5,965 nt of DNA from Pseudobdellovibrionaceae bacterium (GCA_026712605.1 JAPORL010000210.1:1-5965); one strand, 5' to 3'; counted from the stretch's first letter, positions 1-5,965 are shown. The notes: generated by a model not told the origin, from the sequence alone. Numbers and translations: made by a program.

Positions 1-335
1 CCCCACAACAAAGCCATACCGAGAGATATGACACTTAAAAAAAAAGTAAAAGGAAATTGTCTGGCAATAGAATTTAAAACAGGTTCTCCTGTATGTACAG
101 ATTGACCTAAATTCAAAGTAATAAAATTTTTTAGAAACTGCATATATTGTGAGATAAAATTTTTATCTAAGCCCATCTCCTGCCTTAATAAGTTTTTATC
201 TTCTAAACTAGCTCCATCTTTTAATATAAAATCTACAGGATCACCTGGTATTAAAAACAACAAAAGAAAAGTAAAAGATACTATAAAAAATATAGTGGAA
301 GTAGAGCTTATAATTTTTTTTATAACAGAAAACAT
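1..335 (-). CDS. ABC transporter permease, DppB/OppB type (N-terminal 111 residues only)
   Basis: Inner-membrane permease of a binding-protein-dependent importer for dipeptides, oligopeptides or a related solute such as nickel; the substrate cannot be told from this part. Visible: a short basic N-terminus (MFSVIKK), a first membrane segment at about residues 10-29 ending in the family-typical IPGDPV (29-34), then a periplasmic stretch with EMGLDK (53-58), a QY-x-FL element (63-68), NLGQS (75-79) and TGEPV (82-86), and the start of a second membrane segment from about residue 97. This order matches the N-terminus of DppB/OppB. ATG at 335-333 is the first start after an in-frame TGA 12 bases upstream. 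No Shine-Dalgarno precedes it. The gene lies 431 bp downstream of lon on the same strand, behind a possible terminator, so it probably has its own promoter. No solute-binding protein gene precedes it, although one often does. The inner-membrane domain and C-terminus lie outside the window. Confidence 0.85.
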   Translation of the reverse strand, partial: MFSVIKKIISSTSTIFFIVSFTFLLLFLIPGDPVDFILKDGASLEDKNLLRQEMGLDKNFISQYMQFLKNFITLNLGQSVHTGEPVLNSIARQFPFTFFLSVISLGMALLW

Positions 336-472
336 ATATTTTATTGTTCAATAAAACTGATTTTTTTAACTACTCAGTGAGATCTCGCTCTGAAAAAAGA
401 GAGTAATAAAATGCTAAATTTTTTCAGAAAAATCAAATAAAACTCCTTTCTCTTATAGAGTTACACGCAAAA

Positions 473-525
473 AGCCTATAAGTCTATACTGATACACATA
501 AAACAAGAAAAGAGACTTATAAGCT
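473..525 (-). terminator. Inverted repeat with T-run, possible intrinsic terminator on the minus strand
   Basis: Arms at 473-485 and 513-525 are complementary over 13 positions with one exception (476 against 522). Read on the minus strand that exception is a G-U pair, so the stem AGCTTATAAGTCT/AGACTTATAGGCT is fully paired, and it is followed by a run of five T (473-469). This orientation would end transcripts coming from lon, or from anything in 526-766, before the permease gene. Against it: the stem is A/T-rich, the loop is 27 nt, which is long for an intrinsic terminator, and it lies about 240 bp past the lon stop codon. It may instead be a regulatory or merely palindromic site. Confidence 0.35.
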
Positions 526-593
526 ATAACAAATTTATAATTAAACAGTAGTCCTTAGTCCCTATTGCTAAAATTTATTTTAGATTTTTATTT

Positions 594-708
594 AAAAGCT
601 TATTAGATACAAACAGAACGATTTCCGATTTGAACACATAGCGACCAGAAGTTGCTTTGTGGCAAAACGCATGTCCAAAGTTTTTAGTTTTGTATCTTAC
701 AAGCTTTT
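594..708. repeat. 115-bp unit bounded by 20-bp terminal inverted repeats
   Basis: The left end AAAAGCTTATTAGATACAAA (594-613) and the reverse complement of the right end (689-708) agree at 18 of 20 positions. The core between them (about 612-680) is roughly 43% G+C by my count, clearly above the flanking DNA. On the plus strand it contains a small hairpin GCGAC-CAGAA-GTTGC (641-655, one G-U pair) followed by CTTTG...CAAAG (655-680). The size, the terminal repeats and the composition fit a small non-autonomous palindromic repeat (MITE-like) or a structured RNA gene. No transposase lies nearby and no flanking target duplication is obvious. Whether other copies exist in the genome cannot be seen here. 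Confidence 0.5.
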
Positions 709-766
709 CACATAAATTTTAAAATGAGACTCGGATTTATATCTGACAAGCTTTATAAGAAATAAA

Positions 767-3208
767 CTAACTGGCATGAATAGATGATTTAGTTTTTTTA
801 GAGATATCTAACCTTTTACCCCAAGTCTTATCTAAGTTTTTAAAAATTTTATCCGCAGAACTTATCTCTAAAGCTGTCATCAAAACTTGATCAACTTGTT
901 CCACCGGCACCATCTTTATATCTTGTAAAACCTGTTTAGGAATATCTTTTAAATCTTTTTCATTATCTTTTGGAAAAATAACTGTTTTTATATGAGCTCT
1001 ATGAGCCGCTAAAGTTTTCTCTTTTAAACCTCCAATAGGAAGAACTCGTCCTCTCAAAGTAATCTCTCCTGTCATAGCAACAGTATTTTTAACTGGAATG
1101 CGTAAAATAGCAGAAACCAAACTGGTAATAATAGCGACACCAGCTGAAGGACCATCTTTTGGTATAGCTCCTTCTGGAACATGAATATGAAAATCATGAG
1201 CTTTAAAATATTTATTATCTAAATGAAACAAAGGAGATAAAGATCTGACAAAACTTAATCCCGCTGAACAGGATTCCTTCATGACATCACCAAGTTGACC
1301 TGTTAAAATGTATTTCCCTGTGCCCGGAAAAACTAAAGTCTCAACAGCTAAAGTGTCCCCTCCTGTTTCTGTCCAAGCCAAACCATTTGTTAAACCAACC
1401 ATATTTTTTGTCTCTAATTCAGTGAAACGAAATTTTCTGGGTCCTAACATTTCTGCTAGTTTTTTTGACTCTTTTAAAATTAATTTTTTTGAAATTTTTT
1501 TAGCTTTTTTATCAATATCTGTTTTAATAACTATTTGCTTTGCGAATTTCCTAAAAACATTAGCTAAAGTTCTTTCTAACTGTCTGACACCAGCTTCCCT
1601 TGTATAATAGGCAATAATTTCTTTCAAAATAGAATCAGATAAATCTATAGAATAATCTTTTAAACCATGTCGATCCATTTGACGAGGGATTAAATGTCTC
1701 TTAGCTATATTCATTTTTTCTTCTTGAATATAACCTTCAATGGGAATGAGCTCCATCCTATCTAATAAAGGACCCTTTAAATTATGGGTGGAGTTAGCCG
1801 TACAAAGAAAAAGCACAGAAGACAGATCATAATCCAACTCTATATAATGATCTTGAAAAGTATGATTCTGTTCTGGATCTAAAACTTCTAATAAAGCTGA
1901 TGAAGGATCACCTCTAAAAGACCCTATCCCCATTTTATCCACTTCATCTAATAAAATAATAGGATTTCCCTTTTTAACTTTTTTTAGAGCTTGAATGATT
2001 TTACCGGGCATAGAGCCCACATAAGTTCTTCTATGTCCTCTTAATTCCGCTTCATCTTGGACACCGCCTAAAGAGATACGAGCAAAAGGACGATTTAAAC
2101 ATTTTGCTATAGATTGAGCTAAGGAAGTTTTACCCACTCCCGGAGGACCTACAAAACAAATAACAGGACTGCGACTAGATTGACTGAGACGACGAACAGC
2201 TAAATATTCTATGATTCTTTCTTTTACTTTTTTTAAACCCCAATGATCGGCATCTAATATTTCTTGAGCTGTCTTAATGCTGTTTTTTTCATTAGCAAAG
2301 TCTCTCCAAGGCAAATCTAAAAGCCACTCTACATAGTTTCTAACCACAGTAGTTTCTGCGCTCATAGGAGACATCATTTTCAACTTTTGAATCTCTTTTT
2401 TAAAGCGATCGGCTACGGGTTGATTCCATTTTTTCTTTTTACCCTTCTCCTCTAAGTTTTTTATTTCTGTATGAAAATCATCTTTATCTCCCAATTCTTT
2501 TTGAATAGCTTGAAGCTGTTCGTTTAAATAATATTCCTTTTGTGTTTTCTCCATTTGCTCTTTAACACGAGTTCGGATTTTTCTCTCTACTTTTAATATT
2601 TGAATTTCACGAGTAATAAGCTTTAAAACCTCTTTTAAACGAGGTACAGGATCTATAATTTCTAAAATTTTTTGTTTATCTTCAAAACGAAGATTCAGCT
2701 GTGAAGCTATAACATCTGCTAACTCTCCACAATCATCAATTGTAGATATTTTAGCCATCGCCTCAGATGGAATATGCTTATTTAATCTCACATAATTTTC
2801 AACAGAGGTGTATACTGTCCTTAAAAGAGCCTCTGACTCCATGCCTTTCACATTGGGCTCAGATAAAGGCTCTGCCTCAACCATAAGGCAGTGATTTTGA
2901 TCCAAGTACTTCTTAATTAAAATCCTTTGCTTGCCTTCCAAAATAGTTTTCACCGTTCCATCAGGCAATCTAAGATGCTGAACAATGGAAGCTAATGTCC
3001 CTATTTCATAAATTTGATCAGGAGAGGGATCATTTATTTTAGCCTCTTTTTGAGAAGCCAGAACAATATCTGTTTTATCAGAAATTGTTTTTTCTAAAGC
3101 ATTAATACTTTTTTCACGCCCGATAAAAACAGGAATCATCATATAAGGAAAAATGACTAAATCCCTTAAAGGTAAAAGAGGTAAAGATAATTTTTCGTTT
3201 TTACTCAT
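767..3208 (-). CDS. lon: ATP-dependent serine protease Lon (LonA, 813 aa)
   Basis: Cytoplasmic AAA+ protease that unfolds and degrades misfolded and selected regulatory proteins, working as a hexamer. Domains in order: N-terminal substrate-binding domain from LPLLPLRD (9-16) to about 205; a charged helical stretch to about 260; the AAA+ module with Walker A GPPGVGKT (354-361), Walker [10 protein letters not shown] (417-425), sensor-1 Asn472, a putative arginine finger R484 in LLDRME, and sensor-2 R542 in GVRQLER; then the protease domain from about 590 with KDGPSAG, nucleophile Ser688, and general-base Lys731 in GGLKEK. The Ser-Lys spacing of 43 equals that of E. coli Lon. No key residue is missing. 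It is slightly longer than E. coli Lon (784 aa), with a Lys/Ser-rich tail after about 782. Start ATG at 3208 lacks a Shine-Dalgarno, but the N-terminal motif sits where expected. It is divergent from purM. I see no CIRCE-type heat-shock operator upstream. Nothing suggests the Lon-associated AT or HU neighbours seen in some bacteria. Confidence 0.98.
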   Translation of the reverse strand: MSKNEKLSLPLLPLRDLVIFPYMMIPVFIGREKSINALEKTISDKTDIVLASQKEAKINDPSPDQIYEIGTLASIVQHLRLPDGTVKTILEGKQRILIKKYLDQNHCLMVEAEPLSEPNVKGMESEALLRTVYTSVENYVRLNKHIPSEAMAKISTIDDCGELADVIASQLNLRFEDKQKILEIIDPVPRLKEVLKLITREIQILKVERKIRTRVKEQMEKTQKEYYLNEQLQAIQKELGDKDDFHTEIKNLEEKGKKKKWNQPVADRFKKEIQKLKMMSPMSAETTVVRNYVEWLLDLPWRDFANEKNSIKTAQEILDADHWGLKKVKERIIEYLAVRRLSQSSRSPVICFVGPPGVGKTSLAQSIAKCLNRPFARISLGGVQDEAELRGHRRTYVGSMPGKIIQALKKVKKGNPIILLDEVDKMGIGSFRGDPSSALLEVLDPEQNHTFQDHYIELDYDLSSVLFLCTANSTHNLKGPLLDRMELIPIEGYIQEEKMNIAKRHLIPRQMDRHGLKDYSIDLSDSILKEIIAYYTREAGVRQLERTLANVFRKFAKQIVIKTDIDKKAKKISKKLILKESKKLAEMLGPRKFRFTELETKNMVGLTNGLAWTETGGDTLAVETLVFPGTGKYILTGQLGDVMKESCSAGLSFVRSLSPLFHLDNKYFKAHDFHIHVPEGAIPKDGPSAGVAIITSLVSAILRIPVKNTVAMTGEITLRGRVLPIGGLKEKTLAAHRAHIKTVIFPKDNEKDLKDIPKQVLQDIKMVPVEQVDQVLMTALEISSADKIFKNLDKTWGKRLDISKKTKSSIHAS

Positions 3209-3214
3209 ATTATT

Positions 3215-3243
3215 ATTTTATGGCAGATTATATAAAAGGTCAA
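3215..3243 (-). promoter_or_regulatory. Candidate sigma-70-type promoter for lon
   Basis: On the minus strand TTGACC (3243-3238) and TAAAAT (3220-3215) each match the consensus at five of six positions and are 17 bp apart. A start about 7 bases past the -10 box would fall at or next to the lon ATG at 3208, so this promoter would give a leaderless or almost leaderless mRNA. A perfect TATAAT also lies at 3232-3227, but I find no matching -35 box for it. In DNA this rich in A/T such matches arise easily. Confidence 0.35.
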
Positions 3244-3339
3244 AATAAGTTTTTTTTAGACTGGTTTCCAATAAAGGATTAAAAGCGGTTAAAAAAATCG
3301 TATAAAAATATAAATAAAGCGGAATTATTCCAAACTTTT

Positions 3340-3453
3340 TTAGCTTTTATTCCTGTGAAAGTAGGAATCTAAAAATCAATCTGGCAGATTGATTTTATCT
3401 AAAATCCAATAATTGAAGAGATTCCTGCTTTTGCGGGAATTGACGAAAGCTGA
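3340..3453. repeat. Nested palindromic repeat element between divergent genes
   Basis: Two 22-nt arms (3349-3370 and 3419-3440) can pair along their whole length on the plus strand, with 18 Watson-Crick and 4 G-U pairs. Each arm is also a hairpin on its own: ATTCCTGT-GAAA-GTAGGAAT (3349-3368) and ATTCCTGC-TTTT-GCGGGAAT (3421-3440). Pairing continues outward, after a 4-nt bulge TGAC, with AGCTTTT (3342-3348) against GAAAGCT (3445-3451). Between the arms lies a third, perfect hairpin with 11-bp arms AAAATCAATCT/AGATTGATTTT and loop GGC (3372-3396). The ATTCCYGC-N4-GCRGGAAT core resembles the short palindromic repeats scattered through many proteobacterial genomes. Because the flanking genes diverge, it is not needed as a terminator for either, and I read it as an inserted interspersed repeat. 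Confidence 0.75.
3372..3396. terminator. Perfect central hairpin, terminator-like in both directions
   Basis: An 11-bp perfect stem AAAATCAATCT/AGATTGATTTT closes a 3-nt loop (GGC on plus, GCC on minus). Its 3' side ends in four T on the plus strand and five T on the minus strand, so by shape it could stop transcription both ways. Both flanking genes are transcribed away from it, so any such role would be to block antisense or spurious transcripts. It may simply be the core of the repeat. Confidence 0.3.
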
Positions 3454-3572
3454 TAAAAACTAAAAAAAAGCTATTTGACGGCTTTTAGATCAAAAAACAA
3501 GAGGATAGTATGCTTATTTTTTTAAATTATTACAATTGATATAATTTAATAATAAAACTTAAAATTTATAAG

Positions 3573-3600
3573 CTGACAAAATTATAACAGACAGTGTAAT
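3573..3600 (+). promoter_or_regulatory. Candidate sigma-70-type promoter for purM
   Basis: CTGACA (3573-3578) and TGTAAT (3595-3600) each match the consensus at five of six positions and are separated by 16 bp. Transcription would begin near 3607, giving a leader of about a dozen bases without a Shine-Dalgarno. An alternative perfect -10 hexamer TATAAT lies at 3540-3545, but the bases about 17 bp before it are only T residues. Confidence 0.35.
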
Positions 3601-3618
3601 AAAAAGTACATAATCTTT

Positions 3619-4614
3619 ATGAAAAAAATGACTTATAGAAAATCGGGTGTAGATACAAAAAAAGCAGAGCAACTCGTCCAGTGGATTAAAAAATACAATC
3701 CCCACTCTAAAAATATTTTAGGTTCAGATTATGCCAGCCTTTGGCCTCTTCCTTTGTCAAAATACAAAGAGCCTGTTTTAGCTAGCTCTACAGATGGTAT
3801 TGGCACAAAAGTAAAGTTAGCCAATTATTTCTCTGATTGGAGTGGATTGGGGCAGGATTTATTAGCCATGTGTCTAAATGATATAATTTGTGTTGGGGCA
3901 AAGCCTCTATTTTTTTTAGATTATTATGCTTGTGGGCATTTAAACAAACAGCAAGCTCAATCTTTTTTAAAAGGCCTTAAAAAAGCATGTGAAATAGCAA
4001 ACTGTCCTCTAGTTGGAGGGGAAACGGCAGAACTTCCCAGTTTATATAAAAATAAGGATATAGATTGCGCTGGTTTTTGTGTAGGTATTGTAGAAAAATC
4101 AAAAATTTTAGGCTCTCAGCTTGTCCAAGAAAAGGACCATATTGTTGCTTTTAAAAGCTCTGGCTTTCACAGTAACGGATACTCCTTATTAAGAAAAGTT
4201 TATAAAAGCCCTTTCCTTCTAAATAAAAAGAAAAAAACACTAATGAAACCAACAAGACTTTATAGTTTTTTAAGTCCTTTTTTAGATCAGATTCCCGGCT
4301 TAAAGGCAATAGCTCATATTACAGGAGGAGGTTTAGATAATTTATCGCGAATTCTACCAAAACATTTACATGCTAAACTCAACAAGTGGCCAGTTCCTAA
4401 AAATTTTTTAGAAGTAAAACAAAAAGCACAGCTAAACTGGAAAGAATTATTACAAACTTTTAACTGTGGCTTAGGCCTTATTGTTATTATTAAAAGTAAA
4501 GATGTTCTCTATAGGCTTTTTCCAACAGAAGAGTTTATTGACTTAGGAAAAGTAACAAAACGAAAAAGATCTGACAAAGCATGGAGTCTAAACTTTAAAT
4601 CTATGGATTCTTGA
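3619..4614 (+). CDS. purM: Phosphoribosylformylglycinamidine cyclo-ligase (AIR synthase), 331 aa
   Basis: Catalyses ATP-dependent ring closure of FGAM to 5-aminoimidazole ribonucleotide in cytoplasmic purine synthesis. PurM motifs in order: KEPVLASSTDGIGTKVKLA (50-68), GQDLLAMCLNDI (78-89), KPLFFLDYYACG (95-106), LVGGETAELP (131-140), AGFCVGIVEK (151-160), the serine/histidine segment SGFHSNGYSL (181-190), PTRLY (211-215), AHITGGGLDNL (232-242) and FNCGLG (281-286). It is slightly shorter than the usual 340-350 aa, mainly through a shortened stretch around 195-210. The glycine/phenylalanine-rich GGFGG-like loop normally just before the PVL strand reads GSDYASLW (35-42), which is unusual. ATG 3619 is chosen, but Met4 (3628) is equally possible because neither has a Shine-Dalgarno. 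No purN or other pur gene is adjacent in the window. The stop TGA is followed at once by an in-frame TAA. It is convergent with the J-domain gene 3 bp away. Confidence 0.96.
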   Translation: MKKMTYRKSGVDTKKAEQLVQWIKKYNPHSKNILGSDYASLWPLPLSKYKEPVLASSTDGIGTKVKLANYFSDWSGLGQDLLAMCLNDIICVGAKPLFFLDYYACGHLNKQQAQSFLKGLKKACEIANCPLVGGETAELPSLYKNKDIDCAGFCVGIVEKSKILGSQLVQEKDHIVAFKSSGFHSNGYSLLRKVYKSPFLLNKKKKTLMKPTRLYSFLSPFLDQIPGLKAIAHITGGGLDNLSRILPKHLHAKLNKWPVPKNFLEVKQKAQLNWKELLQTFNCGLGLIVIIKSKDVLYRLFPTEEFIDLGKVTKRKRSDKAWSLNFKSMDS

Positions 4615-4617
4615 TAA

Positions 4618-5965
4618 TTAGCTTGACCTTTTTAAAAAACTAAAAAAACTTTTAGAAGATTTTTTAATTTCTCTCAACTTTTTTCTTAAAGACATAAGCT
4701 CTCTTTTAGCAGGAGCAAAATCTTTTTTAATAATTAAAGTTTTATCAAATAACTCATTTGCTCTATCATACTGTTCAGTTTGGAAACAAAATAATCCTTT
4801 TACAAACCAAAACAGATAAGATGTTCTCAAACTAATAGAGCAAGAATCAATTTCTTTTTGTATTTTTACAGCCTTTAATCTATCTTGAAAAAGATTTACA
4901 TCTGTTCTTTTCATCTGAGCCCATAAAAAATATAAGATTGTATTAATTGGGGCTTGCTTATGATCTTTTATATCTAAAAAAATAGTATAAGCTGTTTTAT
5001 AATCTCCTTCTTTAATCTTTAAGATACCTTTTTCATATTTATTAATAACTGCTAAAAATTGATCTTGATTTTTTGATTTTAAATAATCTCCTTTTTTAGA
5101 TTCATTTTTTATTAACTTATAATTTTTTCCAATAATAGATAAGGCCTGTTCAGCTTTATTTTTAAGAGATAGGCTTATATCATTAGGTAAAGAGTCAGGA
5201 TGAAACATTTTCACCATTTTTCTATACTTACTGTCAATTTCGTCCATAGAGGCTGTCTCAGAAAGACCAAAAAATTCAAATACATTGTCAAACTTTTTAT
5301 TTAAAATACTTTCTAAAAAGGATTCTATTTGTCCATACCCCTTTTGTTTTGTATTTCCATCTTTTAAGTAAATAGATTTTGTCAATAAACCAAAGTAAAA
5401 TAACCTTAAAGTCAATGGATTAAATTTACTGGCCTCTATAACTTTTTGAACTACAGCCCCTTCCTCTAAAGATTTAAAAAAGCTGTTGTATTTATCTAAA
5501 TATTCTTTTTGACATACAGAAGCTATATTTAATTGAGAATTTTTATGAATAAGACAATCTTGGATTTGAAAATAAAAACTTTTTAAAAAATCCTCTTTTA
5601 ATTCTGTTTGAATACTATCGGCAAGCCATTCTATAAAATCTAGATCACTAAAATCTATCTCCATATCTGATACAATATCTTTTTCCTTTTTTTCTTTTAT
5701 AGATACACGAACAACAGATTGAGACATAAATTCAGATAAACGGATTTTTATTTGTTCTTTCAATATAAAGCTTAACATATGAGGACTTAATAGCTCTTTT
5801 TCTATAAGAAGCTCTCCCATTTTTTTATCAGGATCTTTTTTTTCTAATAGATTTTCAATATCTGTTTTTAAAGATAATCCATGCTCAACGAGCAGTTCCC
5901 CTAAAAAAGATTTTTTGCTAGAGGAAATAAGTTTTATAATTTTTCCCTTAAAAAAGTGAACAGAA
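4618..5965 (-). CDS. DUF4388/PATAN-like, J-domain and TPR-like protein (5' end outside window)
   Basis: Probable cytoplasmic adaptor of unknown specific function; 448 residues are visible. The reading frame has no stop from 4618 to the right edge, so the ATG at 5820 is internal. The 48 residues before it (including FFKGKIIKLISS and FLGELLVEHGLS) run into MGELLIEKELLSPHMLSFIL, the double 'GELLxExGLL' pattern of DUF4388/PATAN-type domains. Counting from the ATG at 5820: remainder of that domain to about 75; a mostly helical linker with PLTLRLFYFGLLTKSIYL (135-152); a J-domain at about 178-245 with the HPD motif intact at 208-210 (KMFHPDSLP), which should let it stimulate a DnaK-type Hsp70; then helical TPR-like pairs at about 254-283 and 333-365; and a basic tail ending KRSS. 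It lacks the Gly/Phe and zinc-finger regions of true DnaJ. Tail to tail with purM. The domain calls are from pattern recognition; the J-domain is the surest. Confidence 0.8.
   Translation of the reverse strand, partial: SVHFFKGKIIKLISSSKKSFLGELLVEHGLSLKTDIENLLEKKDPDKKMGELLIEKELLSPHMLSFILKEQIKIRLSEFMSQSVVRVSIKEKKEKDIVSDMEIDFSDLDFIEWLADSIQTELKEDFLKSFYFQIQDCLIHKNSQLNIASVCQKEYLDKYNSFFKSLEEGAVVQKVIEASKFNPLTLRLFYFGLLTKSIYLKDGNTKQKGYGQIESFLESILNKKFDNVFEFFGLSETASMDEIDSKYRKMVKMFHPDSLPNDISLSLKNKAEQALSIIGKNYKLIKNESKKGDYLKSKNQDQFLAVINKYEKGILKIKEGDYKTAYTIFLDIKDHKQAPINTILYFLWAQMKRTDVNLFQDRLKAVKIQKEIDSCSISLRTSYLFWFVKGLFCFQTEQYDRANELFDKTLIIKKDFAPAKRELMSLRKKLREIKKSSKSFFSFLKRSS

Larger units (their letters stand above)
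336..766. other. Long non-coding spacer between lon and the permease gene
   Basis: This 431-bp stretch lies downstream of lon and upstream of the permease gene, both on the minus strand. I see no convincing protein gene in it. It holds the inverted repeats at 473-525 and 594-708, a third copy of the terminal-repeat motif at 740-754, a small perfect palindrome with 7-bp arms CTAAAAT/ATTTTAG at 568-583, and a near-palindrome centred on GAGATCTC at 376-389. Intrinsic-terminator structure immediately after the lon stop codon is absent. A minus-strand frame of 26 codons (672-592, beginning MRFATKQLLVAM) lies inside the 594-708 unit, has no good ribosome binding site and is not called as a gene. 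I found no tRNA, and no -35/-10 pair I would defend for the permease. Confidence 0.7.
3209..3618. other. Divergent lon-purM intergenic region
   Basis: These 410 bp separate the two divergent start codons. They contain a candidate promoter at each end, the nested palindromic repeat at 3340-3453, a perfect 11-base palindrome GGAATTATTCC (3321-3331), and a weak AAAAGC/GCTTTT hairpin (3466-3486). A nine-codon frame at 3510-3539 (MLIFLNYYN) begins 5 nt after GAGG (3501-3504). No larger open frame looks like a gene. No PurR-type operator or purine riboswitch is recognisable. Confidence 0.7.

Noticed and set aside
376..403. Near-palindrome around GAGATCTC with nearby CTCT/AGAG as an operator or terminator
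   Set aside because: The arms are short and imperfect and it has no clear relation to a promoter; noted only as part of the spacer.
627..635. tRNA T-loop-like GTTCAAATC on the minus strand, suggesting a tRNA or tmRNA
   Set aside because: The flanking bases do not form a 5-bp T-stem, and no anticodon arm or acceptor stem fits; the long outer stem is not tRNA-like.
592..672. 26-codon minus-strand frame inside the 115-bp element
   Set aside because: It is too short to call, lacks a clear ribosome binding site, and its end coincides with the terminal inverted repeat, so it is more likely incidental to the element.
1308..1607. A 99-codon open frame on the plus strand
   Set aside because: It lies wholly antisense inside lon, has low-complexity Phe/Ser-rich content from the opposite strand's Lys codons, and shows no recognisable domain.
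3466..3486. Minus-strand terminator AAAAGC...GCTTTT followed by T residues
   Set aside because: It has only two G-C pairs and a 9-nt loop, and no minus-strand transcript is expected to end there upstream of the lon promoter.
3209..3618. Purine riboswitch, PurR-type operator or CIRCE heat-shock operator between lon and purM
   Set aside because: None of their characteristic paired motifs is visible; the palindromes present have different sequence and arrangement.
4643..4665. Hairpin AAAAAACTT/AAG-A-TTTTTT as a terminator for purM
   Set aside because: The stem is nearly all A-T with a bulge, and its sequence is explained by Lys/Phe codons in the C-terminus of the opposing gene.
4618..5820. A complete 400-aa gene starting at the ATG at 5820
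   Set aside because: The frame is open upstream to the window edge and encodes a matching half of the N-terminal domain, so this ATG is internal.

Overview
The window is AT-rich (roughly 30% G+C by eye) bacterial DNA carrying four protein genes and two long intergenic spacers of about 410-430 bp. Nothing in it looks like phage, plasmid or an insertion sequence with a transposase. The most telling gene for taxonomy is the one at the right edge. It joins a DUF4388/PATAN-type N-terminal region to a J-domain and a TPR-like tail, an architecture I associate with the former Deltaproteobacteria (Bdellovibrionota, Myxococcota and relatives). A low-G+C member of that assemblage is my best guess, held loosely. 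None of the three visible gene starts has a Shine-Dalgarno sequence.

Layout, left to right. Bases 1-335 (minus) hold the first 111 codons of a DppB/OppB-type ABC transporter permease, cut by the window edge. Bases 336-766 are non-coding, with two separate inverted repeats: a 13-bp-arm hairpin with a short T-run on the minus strand (473-525), and a 115-bp unit bounded by 20-bp near-perfect terminal inverted repeats (594-708) whose core is richer in G+C than its surroundings. Bases 767-3208 (minus) encode a complete LonA protease with all ATPase and Ser/Lys protease motifs. Bases 3209-3618 separate the divergent lon and purM genes and hold a candidate promoter for each, with a nested palindromic repeat of about 115 bp (3340-3453) between them. 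Bases 3619-4614 (plus) encode PurM (AIR synthase). Bases 4618-5965 (minus) encode the DUF4388/J-domain protein, which runs tail to tail with purM at 3 bp distance and continues beyond the right edge.

The genes do not form one pathway. Lon is cytoplasmic protein quality control, the permease imports peptides or a related solute, PurM is the fifth step of purine synthesis, and the J-domain protein is probably a chaperone-recruiting or signalling adaptor. The interesting material is intergenic. Both long spacers contain compact palindromic units of about 115 bp that are not needed as terminators where they lie. They resemble small interspersed repeats or structured RNAs. In the second one every mismatch between the two 22-nt arms becomes a G-U pair if the plus strand is transcribed.
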